NCBI GenBank assembly: GCA_920105625.2
Contig: CAKKTE020000510.1
Coordinates: forward strand, 186,001 to 250,000
From: Clusia tigrina
Lineage: Eukaryota > Arthropoda > Insecta > Diptera > Clusiidae
Reading direction: 5' to 3'
Length of the DNA stretch: 64,000 bases
The translations under genes were made by a program, and so were the position numbers. The notes under the pieces were generated by a model. The model ran no database searches and had not been told where the DNA came from. It was given only the letters and a program-made list of their open reading frames with translations. Numbering within the stretch: position 1 is the first letter of the stretch; each line of letters opens with the position of its first letter. Of the stretch, positions 33,062 to 45,160 are shown one piece after another.

Positions 33062-36000
33062 AGTACTTTATTGTTACAAAGTTTCAAGGTTTTATGACGC
33101 TCCAGTAAAAAGTTACAAGCATTTGTATGTTACAAACTTTGATAGGTGTAGGACGTACCGTATAGAAGTTAGGGCCATTTGAAGTTTTATCCGTGTTTGA
33201 TTTGGGACTCAAGGGTAGCATAGCTTTGAGCGATAGCTTAAATTGACAAGAGGCTCGAGTACTTTATTGTTACAAAATTTCAAGGTTTTATGACGCTCCA
33301 GTTAAAAGTTACAAGCATTTGTATGTTGCAAACTTTGATAGGTGTAGGACGTACTGTATAGAAGTTAGGGCCATTTGAAGTTTTATCCGTGTTTGATTTG
33401 GGACTCAAGGGTAGCATAGCTTTGAGCGATAGCTTAAATTGACAAGAGGTTCGAGTACTTTATTGTTACAATATTTCAAGGTTTTTTGACGCTCCAGTAA
33501 AAAGTTACAAGCATTTGTATGTTGTAAACTTTGATAGGTGTAGGAAATACCGTATAGAAGTTAGGGCCAATTGAAGTTTTATCAGTGTTTGATTTGGGAC
33601 TCAAGGGTAGCATAGCTTTGAGCGATAGCTAAAATTGACAAGAGGCTCGAGTACTTTATTGTTACAAAATTTCAAGGTTTTATGACGCTCCAGTAAAAAG
33701 TTACAAGCATTTGTATGTTGCAAACTTTGATAGGTGTAGGAAATACCGTATAGAAGTTAGGGCCAATTGAAGTTTTATCAGTGTTTGATTTGGGACTCAA
33801 GGGTAGCATAGCTTTGAGCGATAGCTTAAATTGACAAGAGGCTCGAGTACTTTATTGTTACAAAAATTCAAGGTTTTATGACGCTCCAGTTAAAAGTTAC
33901 AAGCATTTGTATGTTGCAAACTTTGATAGGTGTAGGACGTACCGTATAGAAGTTAGGGCCATTTGAAGTTTTATCCGTGTTTGATTTGGGACTCAAGGGT
34001 AGCATAGCTTTGAGCGATAGCTTAAATTGACAAGAGGCTCGAGTACTTTATTGTTACAAAATTTCAAGGTTTTATGACGCTCCAGTTAAAAGTTACAAGC
34101 ATTTGTATGTTGCAAACTTTGATAGGTGTAGGACGTACCGTATAGAAGTTAGGGCCATTTGAAGTTTTATCCGTGTTTGATTTGGGACTCAAGGGTAGCA
34201 TAGCTTTGAGCGATAGCTTAAATTGACAAGAGGCTCGAGTACTTTATTGTTACAAAATTTCAAGGTTTTATGACGCTCCAGTTAAAAGTTACAAGCATTT
34301 GTATGTTGCAAACTTTGATAGGTGTAGGACGTACCGTATAGAAGTTAGGGCCATTTGAAGTTTTATCCGTGTTTGATTTGGGACTCAAGGGTAGCATAGC
34401 TTTGAGCGATAGCTTAAATTGACAAGAGGCTCGAGTACTTTATTGTTACAAAATTTCAAGGTTTTATGACGCTCCAGTTAAAAGTTACAAGCATTTGTAT
34501 GTTGCAAACTTTGATAGGTGTAGGACGTACCGTATAGAAGTTAGGGCCATTTGAAGTTTTATCCGTGTTTGATTTGGGACTCAAGGGTAGCATAGCTTTG
34601 AGCGATAGCTTAAATTGACAAGAGGCTCGAGTACTTTATTGTTACAAAATTTCAAGGTTTTATGACGCTCCAGTTAAAAGTTACAAGCATTTGTATGTTG
34701 CAAACTTTGATAGGTGTAGGACGTACCGTATAGAAGTTAGGGCCATTTGAAGTTTTATCCGTGTTTGATTTGGGACTCAAGGGTAGCATAGCTTTGAGCG
34801 ATAGCTTAAATTGACAAGAGGCTCGAGTACTTTATTGTTACAAAATTTCAAGGTTTTATGACGCTCCAGTTAAAAGTTACAAGCATTTGTATGTTGTAAA
34901 CTTTGATAGGTGTAGGAAATACCGTATAGAAGTTAGTGCCAATTGAAGTTTTATCAGTGTTTGATTTGGGACTCAAGGGTAGCCTAGCTTTGAGCGACAG
35001 CTTAAATTGACAAGAGGCTCGAGTACTTTATTGTTACAAAGTTTCAAGGTTTTATGACGCTCCAGTAAAAAGTTACAAGCATTTGTATGTTGCAAACTTT
35101 GATAGGTGTAGGACGTACCGTATAGAAGTTAGGGCCATTTGAAGTTTTATCCGTGTTTGATTTGGGAATCAAGGGTAGCATAGCTTTGAGCGATAGCTTA
35201 AATTGACAAGAGGCTCGAGTACTTTATTGTTACAAAATTTCAAGGTTTTATGACGCTCCAGTTAAAAGTTACAAGCATTTGTATGTTGCAAACTTTGATA
35301 GGTGTAGGAAATACCGTATAGAAGTTAGGGCCAATTGAAGTTTTATCAGTGTTTGATTTGGGACTCAAGGGTAGCATAGCTTTGAGCGATAGCTTAAATT
35401 GACAAGAGGCTCGAGTACTTTATTGTTACAAAAATTCAAGGTTTTATGACGCTCCAGTTAAAAGTTACAAGCATTTGTATGTTGCAAACTTTGATAGGTG
35501 TAGGACGTACCGTATAGAAGTTAGGGCCATTTGAAGTTTTATCCGTGTTTGATTTGGGACTCAAGGGTAGCATAGCTTTGAGCGATAGCTTAAATTGACA
35601 AGAGGCTCGAGTACTTTATTGTTACAAAATTTCAAGGTTTTATGACGCTCCAGTTAAAAGTTACAAGCATTTGTATGTTGCAAACTTTGATAGGTGTAGG
35701 TAATACCGTATAGAAGTTAGGGCCAATTGAAGTTTTATCAGTGTTTGATTTGGGACTCAAGGGTAGCATAGCTTTGAGCGATAGCTTAAATTGACAAGAG
35801 GCTCGAGTACTTTATTGTTACAAAGTTTCAAGGTTTTATGACGCTCCAGTAAAAAGTTACAAGCATTTGTATGTTGCAAACTTTGATAGGTGTAGGACGT
35901 ACCGTATAGAAGATAGGGCCATTTGAAGTTTTATCCGTGTTTGATTTGGGACTCAAGGGTAGCATAGCTTTGAGCGATAGCTTAAATTGACAAGAGGCTC

Positions 36001-38157
36001 GAGTACTTTATTGTTACAAAATTTCAAGGTTTTATGACGCTCCAGTAAAAAGTTACAAGCATTTGTATGTTGCAAACTTTGATAGGTGTAGGAAATACCG
36101 TATAGAAGTTAGGGCCAATTGAAGTTTTATCAGTGTTTGATTTGGGACTCAAGGGTAGAATAGCTTTGAGCGATAGCTTAAATTGACAAGAGGCTCGAGT
36201 ACTTTATTGTTACAAAATTTCAAGGTTTTATGACGCTCCAGTTAAAAGTTACAAGCATTTGTATGTTGCAAACTTTGATAGGTGTAGGACGTACCGTATA
36301 GAAGTTAGGGCCATTTGAAGTTTTATCCGTGTTTGATTTGGGACTCAAGGGTATCATAGCTTTGAGCGATAGCTTAAATTGACAAGAGGCTCGACTACTT
36401 TATTGTTACAAAATTTCAAGGTTTTATGACGCTCCAGTTAAAAGTTACAAGCATTTGTATGTTGCAAACTTTGATAGGTGTAGGACGTACCGTGTAGAAG
36501 TTAGAGCCATTTAAAGTTTTATCAGTGTTTGATTTGGGACTCAAGGGTAGCATAGCTTTGAGCGATAGCTTAAATTGACAAGAGGCTCGAGTACTTTATT
36601 GTTACAAAATTTCGAGGTTTTATGACGCTCCAGTTAAAAGTTACAAGCATTTGTATGTTGCAAACTTTGATAGGTGTAGGACGTACCGTATAGAAGTTAG
36701 GGCCATTTGAAGTTTTATCCGTGTTTGATTTGGGACTCAAGGGTAGCATAGCTTTGAGCGATAGCCTAAATTGACAAGAGGCTCGAGTACTTTATTGTTA
36801 CAAAATTTCAAGGTTTTATGACGCTCCAGTTAAAAGTTACAAGAATTTGTATGTTGCAAACTTTGATAGGTGTAGGACGTACCGTATAGAAGTTAGGGCC
36901 ATTTGAAGTTTTATCCGTGTTTGATTTGGGACTCAAGGGTAGCATAGCTTTGAGCGATAGCTTAAATTGACAAGAGGCTCGAATACTTTATTGTTACAAA
37001 ATTTCAAGGTTTTATGACGCTCCAGTTAAAAGTTACAAGCATTTGTATGTTGCAAACTTTGATAGGTGTAGGAAATACCGTATAGAAGTTAGGGCCATTT
37101 GAAGTTTTATCCGTGTTTGATTTGGGACTCAAGGGTAGCATAGCTTTGAGCGATAGCTTAAATTGACAAGAGGCTCCAGTACTTTATTGTTACAAAATTT
37201 CAAGGTTTTATGACGCTCCAGTTAAAAGTTACAAGCATTTGTATGTTGCAAACTTTGATAGGTGTAGGAAATACCGTATAGAAGTTAGGGCCAATTGAAG
37301 TTTTATCAGTGTTTGATTTGGGACTCAAGGGTAGCATAGCTTTGAGAGATAGCTTAAATTGACAAGAGGCTCGAGTACTTTATTGTTACAAAGTTTCAAG
37401 GTTCTATGACGCTCCAGTAAAAAGTTACAAGCATTTGTATGTTGCAAACTTTGATAGGTGTAGGACGTACCGTATAGAAGTTAGGGCCATTTGAAGTTTT
37501 ATCCGTGTTTGATTTGGGACTCAAGGGTAGCATAGCTTTGAGCGATAGCTTAAATTGACAAGAGGCTCGAGTACTTTATTGTTACAAAATTTCAAGGTTT
37601 TATGACGCTCCAGTTAAAAGTTACAAGCATTTGTATGTTGCAAACTTTGATAGGTGTAGGAAATACCGTATAGAAGTTAGGGCCAATTGAAGTTTTATCA
37701 GTGTTTGATTTGGGACTCAAGGGTAGCATAGCTTTGAGCGATAGTTTAAATTGACAAGAGGCTCGAGTACTTTATTGTTACAAAATTTCAAGGTTTTATG
37801 ACGCTCCAGTTAAAAGTTACAAGCATTTGTATGTTGCAAACTTTGATAGGTGTAGGAAATACCGTATAGAAGTTAGGGCCAATTGAAGTTTTATCAGTGT
37901 TTTATTTGGGACTCAAGGGTAGCATAGCTTTGAGCGATAACTTAAATTGACAAGAGGCTCGAGTACTTTATTGTTACAAAATTTCAAGGTTTTATGACGC
38001 TCCAGTAAAAAGTTACCAGCATTTGTATGTTGCAAACTTTGATAGGTGTAGGACGTACCGTGTAGAAGTTAGAGCCATTTAAAGTTTTATCAGTGTTTGA
38101 TTTGGGAATCATGGGTAGGATAGCTTTGAGCGAGAGCTTAAATTGACAAGCGGCTCG
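33062..38157. repeat. Regular tract, 26 consecutive 196-bp monomers
   Basis: No indel over 5096 bp. It includes a D-like monomer (33454, acaatatttc, ttttttgac), then B and A types. A run of near-canonical A monomers lies at about 34042-34825, just before the second copy of the large duplication begins near 34875. Confidence 0.88.
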
Positions 38158-38530
38158 AGTACTTTATTGTTACAAAATTTCAAGGTTTTATGACGCTCCA
38201 GTAAAAAGTTACAAGCATTTGTATGTTGCAAATTTGATAGGTGTAGGACGTACCGTATAGAAGTTAGGGCCATTTGAAGTTTTATCAGTGTTTGATTTGG
38301 GACTCAAGGGTTGCATAGCTTTGAGCGATAGCTTAAATTGACAAGAGGCTCGAGTACTTTATTGTTACAAAATTTCAAGGTTTTATGCCGCTCCAGTAAA
38401 ATTGTTACAAAATTTCAAGGTTTTATGACGCTCCAGTACAAAGTTACAAATATTTGTATGTTTCAAACTTTGATAGATGTAGGACGTACCGTATAGCTTT
38501 GAGCGATAACTTCAATGGACAAGAGGCTCG
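38158..38530. repeat. Variant pair 195 + 178 bp
   Basis: Same as 30493-30865 at offset 7665: the c76 deletion, then the 40-bp duplication with the 58-bp deletion. The terminal gataacttcaatggac is shared. Confidence 0.92.
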
Positions 38531-40490
38531 AGCACTTTATTGTTACAAAATTTCAAGGTTTTATGACGCTCCAGTAAAAAGTTACAAGCATTTGTATGTT
38601 GTAAACTTTGATAGGTGTAGGAAATACCGTATAGAAGTTTGGGCCAATTGAAGTTTTATCAGTGTTTTATTTGGGACTCAAGGGTAGCATAGCTTTGAGC
38701 GATAGCTTAAATTGACAAGAGGGTCGAGTACTTTATTGTTACAAAGTTTCAAGGTTTTATGACGCTCCAGTAAAAAGTTACAAGCATTTGTATGTTGCAA
38801 ACTTTGATAGGTGTAGGACGTACCGTATAGAAGTTACGGCCATTTGAAGTTTTATCCGTGTTTGATTTGGGACTCAAGGGTAGCATAGCTTTGAGCGATA
38901 GCTTAAATTGACAAGAGGCTCGAGTACTTTATTGTTACAAAATTTCAAGGGATTATGACGCTCCAGTTAAAAGTTACAAGCATTTGTATGTTGCAAACTT
39001 TGATAGGTGTAGGAAATACCGTATAGAAGTTAGGGCCAATTGAAGTTTTATCAGTGTTTGATTTGGGACTCAAGGGTAGCATAGCTTTGAGCGATAGCTT
39101 AAATTGACAAGAGGCTCGAGTACTTTATTGTTACAAAGTTTCAAGGTTTTATGACGCTCCAGTAAAAAGTTACAAGCATTTGTATGTTGCAAACTTTGAT
39201 AGGTGTAGGATGTACCGTATAGAAGTTAGGGCCATTTGAAGTTTTATCCGTGTTTGATTTGGGACTCAAGGGTAGCATAGCTTTGAGCGATAGCGTAAAT
39301 TGACAAGAGGCTCGAGTACTTTATTGTTACAAAATTTCAAGGTTTTATGACGCTCCAGTTAAAAGTTACAAGCATTTGTATGTTGCAAACTTTGATAGGT
39401 GTAGGACGTACCGTATAGAAGTTAGGGCCATTTGAAGTTTTATCTGTGTTTGATTTGGGACTCAAGGGTAGCATAGCTTTGAGCGATAGCTTAAATTGAC
39501 AAGAGGCTCGAGTACTTTATTGTTACAAAATTTCAAGGTTTTATGACGCTCCAGTTAAAAGTTACAAGCATTTGTATGTTGCAAACTTTGATAGGTGTAG
39601 GACGTACCGTATAGAAGTTAGGGCCATTTGAAGTTTTATCCGTGTTTGATTTGGGACTCAAGGGTAGCATAGCTTTGAGCGATAGCTTAAATTGACAAGA
39701 GGCTCGAGTACTTTATTGTTACAAAATTTCAAGGTTTTATGACGCTCCAGTTAAAAGTTACAAGCATTTGTATGTTGCAAACTTTGATAGGTGTAGGACG
39801 TACCGTATAGAAGTTAGGGCCATTTGAAGTTTTATACGTGTTTGATTTGGGACTCAAGGGTAGCATAGCTTTGAGCGATAGCTTAAATTGACAAGAGGCT
39901 CGAGTACTTTATTGTTACAAAATTTCAAGGTTTTATGACGCTCCAGTTAAAAGTTACAAGCATTTGTATGTTGCAAACTTTGATAGGTGTAGGAAATACC
40001 GTATAGAAGTTAGGGCCAATTGATGTTTTATCAGTGTTTGATTTGGGACTCAAGGGTAGCATAGCTTTGAGCGATAGCTTAAATTGACAAGAGGCTCGAG
40101 TACTTTATTGTTACAAAGTTTCAAGGTTTTATGACGCTCCAGTAAAAAGTTACAAGCATTTGTATGTTGCAAACTTTGATAGGTGTAGGACGTACCGTGT
40201 AGAAGTTAGAGCCATTTAAAGTTTTATCAGTGTTTGATTTGGGAATCATGGGTAGGATAGCTTTGAGCGAGAGCTTAAATTGACAAGAGGCTCGAGTACT
40301 TTATTGTTACAAAATTTCAAGGTTTTATGACGCTCCAGTAAAAAGTTCCAAGCATTTGTATGTTGCAAACTTTGATAGGTGTAGGACGTACCGTATAGAA
40401 GTTAGGGCCATTTGAAGTTTTATCAGTGTTTGATTTGGGACTCAAGGGTTGCATAGCTTTGAGCGATAGCTTAAATTGACAAGAGGTTCG
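38531..40490. repeat. Regular tract, ten 196-bp monomers
   Basis: Repeats 30866-32825 at offset 7665, with rare differences (tatctgtg at about 39443, attgatgttt at 40019, tatcagtg restored in the C2 monomer). Confidence 0.88.
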
Positions 40491-40726
40491 AGTACTTTAT
40501 TGTTACAAAATTTCAAGGTTTTATGCCGCTCCAGTAAAATTGTTACAAAATTTCAAGGTTTTATGACGCTCCAGTTAAAAGTTACAAGCATTTGTATGTT
40601 GCAAACTTTGATAGGTGTAGGAAATACCGTATAGAAGTTAGGGCCAATTGAAGTTTTATCAGTGTTTGATTTGGGACTCAAGGGTAGCATAGCTTTGAGC
40701 GATAGCTTAAATTGACAAGAGGCTCG
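40491..40726. repeat. 236-bp monomer, copy 2
   Basis: Same structure and flanks (gaggttcgag before it) as 32826-33061, at offset 7665. It arose with the segmental duplication. Confidence 0.93.
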
Positions 40727-43274
40727 AGTACTTTATTGTTACAAAGTTTCAAGGTTTTATGACGCTCCAGTAAAAAGTTACAAGCATTTGTATGTTGCAA
40801 ACTTTGATAGGTGTAGGACGTACCGTATAGAAGTTAGGGCCATTTGAAGTTTTATCCGTGTTTGATTTGGGACTCAAGGGTAGCATAGCTTTGAGCGATA
40901 GCTTAAATTGACAAGAGGCTCGAGTACTTTATTGTTACAAAATTTCAAGGTTTTATGACGCTCCAGTTAAAAGTTACAAGCATTTGTATGTTGCAAACTT
41001 TGATAGGTGTAGGACGTACTGTATAGAAGTTAGGGCCATTTGAAGTTTTATCCGTGTTTGACTTGGGACTCATGGGTAGCATAGCTTTGAGCTATAGCTT
41101 AAATTGACAAGAGGTTCGAGTACTTTATTGTTACAATATTTCAAGGTTTTTTGACGCTCCAGTAAAAAGTTACAAGCATTTGTATGTTGTAAACTTTGAT
41201 AGGTGTAGGAAATACCGTATAGAAGTTAGGGCCAATTGAAGTTTTATCAGTGTTTGATTTGGGACTCAAGGGTAGCATAGCTTTGAGCGATAGCTAAAAT
41301 TGACAAGAGGCTCGAGTACTTTATTGTTACAAAGTTTCAAGGTTTTATGACGCTCCAGTAAAAAGTTACAAGCATTTGTATGTTGCAAACTTTGATAGGT
41401 GTAGGACGTACCGTATAGAAGTTAGGGCCATTTGAAGTTTTATCCGTGTTTGATTTGGGACTCAAGGGTAGCATAGCTTTGAGCGATAGCTTAAATTGAC
41501 AAGAGGCTCGAGTACTTTATTGTTACAAAGTTTCAAGGTTTTATGACGCTCCAGTAAAAAGTTACAAGCATTTGTATGTTGCAAACTTTGATAGGTGTAG
41601 GACGTACCGTATAGAAGTTAGGGCCATTTGAAGTTTTATCCGTGTTTGATTTGGGACTCAAGGGTAGCATAGCTTTGAGCGATAGCTTAAATTGACAAGA
41701 GGCTCGAGTACTTTATTGTTACAAAATTTCAAGGTTTTATGACGCTCCAGTTAAAAGTTACAAGCATTTGTATGTTGCAAACTTTGATAGGTGTAGGACG
41801 TACCGTATAGAAGTTAGGGCCATTTGAAGTTTTATCCGTGTTTGATTTGGGACTCAAGGGTAGCATAGCTTTGAGCGATAGCTTAAATTGACAAGAGGCT
41901 CGAGAACTTTATTGTTACAAAATTTCAAGGTTTTATGACGCTCCAGTTAAAAGTTACAAGCATTTGTATGTTGCAAACTTTGATAGGTGTAGGACGTACC
42001 GTATAGAAGTTAGGGCCATTTGAAGTTTTATCCGTGTTTGATGTGGGACTCAAGGGTAGCATAGCTTTGAGCGATAGCTTAAATTGACAAGAGGCTCGAG
42101 TACTTTATTGTTACAAAATTTCAAGGTTTTATGACGCTCCAGTTAAAAGTTACAAGCATTTGTATGTTGCAAACTTTGATAGGTGTAGGACGTACCGTAT
42201 AGAAGTTAGGGCCATTTGAAGTTTTATCCGTGTTTGATTTGGGACTCAAGGGTAGCATAGCTTTGAGCGATAGCTTAAATTGACAAGAGGCTCGAGTACT
42301 TTATTGTTACAAAATTTCAAGGTTTTATGACGCTCCAGTTAAAAGTTACAAGCATTTGTATGTTGCAAACTTTGATAGGTGTAGGACGTACCGTATAGAA
42401 GTTAGGGCCATTTGAAGTTTTATCCGTGTTTGATTTGGGACTCAAGGGTAGCATAGCTTTGAGCGATAACTTAAATGGACAAGAGGCTCGAGCACTTTAT
42501 TGTTACAAAATTTCAAGGTTTTTTGACGCTCCAGTAAAAAGTTACAAGCATTTGTATGTTGTAAACTTTGATAGGTGTAGGAAATACCGTATAGAAGTTA
42601 GGGCCAATTGAAGTTTTATCAGAGTTTGATTTGGGACTCAAGGGTAGCATAGCTTTGAGCGATAGCTTAAATTGACAAGAGGCTCGAGTACTTTATTGTT
42701 ACAAAATTTCAAGGTTTTATGACGCTCCAGTTAAAAGTTACAAGCATTTGTATGTTGCAAACTTTGATAGGTGTAGGACGTACCGTATAGAAGTTAGGGC
42801 CATTTGAAGTTTTATCCGTGTTTGATTTGGGACTCAAGGGTAGCATAGCTTTGAGCGATAGCTTAAATTGACAAGAGGCTCGAGTACTTTATTGTTACAA
42901 AATTTCAAGGTTTTATGACGCTCCAGTTAAAAGTTACAAGCATTTGTATGTTGCAAACTTTGATAGGTGTAGGACGTACCGTATAGAAGTTAGGGCCATT
43001 TGAAGTTTTATCCGTGTTTGATTTGGGACTCAAGGGTAGCATAGCTTTGAGCGATAGCTTAAATTGACAAGAGGCTCGAGTACTTAATTGTTACAAAATT
43101 TCAAGGTTTTATGACGCTCCAGTTAAAAGTTACAAGCATTTGTATGTTGCAAACTTTGATAGGTGTAGGACGTACCGTATAGAAGTTAGGGCCATTTGAA
43201 GTTTTATCCGTGTTTGATTTGGGACTCAAGGGCAGCATAGCTTTGAGCGATAGCTTAAATTGACAAGAGGCTCG
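40727..43274. repeat. Regular tract, 13 consecutive 196-bp monomers
   Basis: After the duplication edge near 41325, mostly type A and G. At the end of the monomer at 42295 the bases change to gataacttaaatggac, and a D-type monomer follows at 42491 even though no shortened monomer precedes it. Confidence 0.88.
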
Positions 43275-43454
43275 AGTACTTTATTGTTACAAAGTTTCAA
43301 GGTTTTATGACGCTCCAGTAAAAAGTTACAAGCATTTGTATGTTGCAAACTTTGATAGGTGTAGGACGTACCGTATAGAAATTTTATCCGTGTTTGATTT
43401 GGGACTCAAGGGTAGCATAGCTTTGAGCGATAGCTTAAATTGACAAGAGGCTCG
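43275..43454. repeat. 180-bp monomer (16-bp deletion)
   Basis: The sequence reads cgtatagaaattttatccg, lacking 16 bp of gttagggccatttgaa-type sequence, with one extra base change at the join. It lies immediately left of a 138-bp monomer. Confidence 0.88.
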
Positions 43455-43592
43455 AGTACTTTATTGTTACAAAATTTCAAGGTTTTATGACGCTCCAGTC
43501 AAAAGTTACAAGCATTTGTATGTTTCAAACTTTGATAGATGTAGGACGTACCGTATAGCTTTGAGCGATAACTTAAATGGACAAGAGGCTCG
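43455..43592. repeat. 138-bp monomer (58-bp deletion), rightmost copy
   Basis: The last 105-162 deletion monomer in the window; none is seen in the remaining 20 kb. It has gtcaaaag, gtttcaaac, gatagatg and ataacttaaatggac, and is followed by a D monomer that ends with a C-like catttaaag. Confidence 0.92.
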
Positions 43593-45160
43593 AGCACTTC
43601 ATTGTTACAAAATTTCAAGGTTTTTTGACGCTCCAGTAAAAAGTTACAAGCATTTGTATGTTGTAAACTTTGATAGGTGTAGGAAATACCGTATAGAAGT
43701 TAGGGCCATTTAAAGTTTTATCCGTGTTTGATTTGGGACTCAAAGGTAGCATAGCTTTGAGCGATAGCTTAAATTGACAAGAGGCTCGAGTACTTTATTG
43801 TTACAAAATTTCAAGGTTTTATGACGCTCCAGTTAAAAGTTACAAGCATTTGTATGTTGCAAACTTTGATAGGTGTAGGAAATACCGTATAGAAGTTAGG
43901 GCCAATTGAAGTTTTATCAGTGTTTGATTTGGGACCCAAGGGTAGCATAGCTTTGAGCGATAGCTTAAATTGACAAGAGGCTCGAGTACTTTATTGTTAC
44001 AAAATTTCAAGGTTTTATGACGCTCCAGTTAAAAGTTACAAGCATTTGTATGTTGCAAACTTTGATAGGTGTAGGACGTACCGTATAGAAGTTAGGGCCA
44101 TTTGAAGTTTTATCCGTGTTTGATTTGGGACTCAAGGGTAGCATAGCTTTGAGCGATAGCTTAAATTGACAAGAGGCTCGAGTACTTTATTGTTACAAAG
44201 TTTCAAGGTTTTATGACGCTCCAGTAAAAAGTTACAAGCATTTGTATGTGGCAAACTTTGATAGGTGTAGGACGTACCGTTTAGAAGCTAGGGCCATTTG
44301 AAGTTTTATCCGTGTTTGATTTGGGACTCAAGGGTAGCATAGCTTTGAGCGATAGCTTAAATTGACAAGAGGCTCGAGTACTTTATTGTTACAAAATTTC
44401 AAGGTTTTATGACGCTCCAGTTAAAAGTTACAAGCATTTGTATGTTGCAAACTTTGATAGGTGTAGGACGTACCGTATAGAAGTTAGGGCCATTTGAAGT
44501 TTTATCCGTGTTTGATTTGGGACTCAAGGGTAGCATAGCTTTGAGCGATAGCTTAAATTGACAAGAGGCTCGAGTACTTTATTGTTACAAAATTTCAAGG
44601 TTTTTTGACGCTCCAGTAAAAAGTTACAAGCATTTGTATGTTGTAAACTTTGATAGGTGTAGGAAATACCATATAGAAGTTAGGGCCAATTGAAGTTTTA
44701 TCAGTGTTTGATTTGGGACTCAAGGGTAGCATAGCTTTGAGCGATAGCTTAAATTGACAAGAGGCTCGAGTACTTTATTGTTACAAAGTTTCAAGGTTTT
44801 ATGACGCTCCAGTAAAAAGTTACAAACATTTGTATGTTGCAAACTTTGATAGGTGTAGGACGTACCGTATAGAAGTTAGGGCCATTTGAAGTTTTATCCG
44901 TGTTTGATTTGGGACTCAAGGGTAGCATAGCTTTGAGCGATAGCTTAAATTGACAAGAGGCTCGAGTACTTTATTGTTACAAAGTTTCAAGGTTTTATGA
45001 CGCTCCAGTAAAAAGTTACAAGCATTTGTATGTTGCAAACTTTGATAGCTGTAGGACGTACCGTATAGAAGTTAGGGCCATTTGAAGTTTTATCCGTGTT
45101 TGATTTGGGACTCAAGGGTAGCATAGCTTTGAGCGATAGCTTAAATTGACAAGAGGCTCG

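Larger units (their letters stand above)
24897..33660. repeat. Large segmental duplication, copy 1 (8.76 kb, internally expanded)
   Basis: Markers at 25001-27330 recur at offset 9978 (for example gtatcatag at 26374 and 36352, tcgactac at 26413 and 36391). Markers at 29513-33660 recur at offset 7665 (for example gatagttta, acaatatttc at 33469 and 41134, gtactgta at 33351 and 41016). The offsets differ by exactly 2313 bp, the length of an extra 12-monomer copy inside this segment. Edges are the points where shared private variants stop. Confidence 0.85.
34875..41325. repeat. Large segmental duplication, copy 2 (6.45 kb)
   Basis: Same marker order as 24897-33660 but with a single copy of the 2.3-kb internal unit. 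It keeps the C2 monomers (37962, 40099), the 195/178 pair (38158-38530), the gggattatg change (about 38948), gtaggatgtacc (about 39207) and the 236-bp monomer (40491). Small private differences include gaggctccag at 37174, ttaccagc at 38014 and ttgacttggg at 41059. Confidence 0.85.

Noticed and set aside
24897..41325. Assembly duplication artefact as an explanation for the large repeats
   Set aside because: Not excluded, but the copies differ by private point changes and small indels, and the offsets are explained by whole-monomer steps. A pure duplicate-contig error would give identical copies. Read support is still the deciding test.
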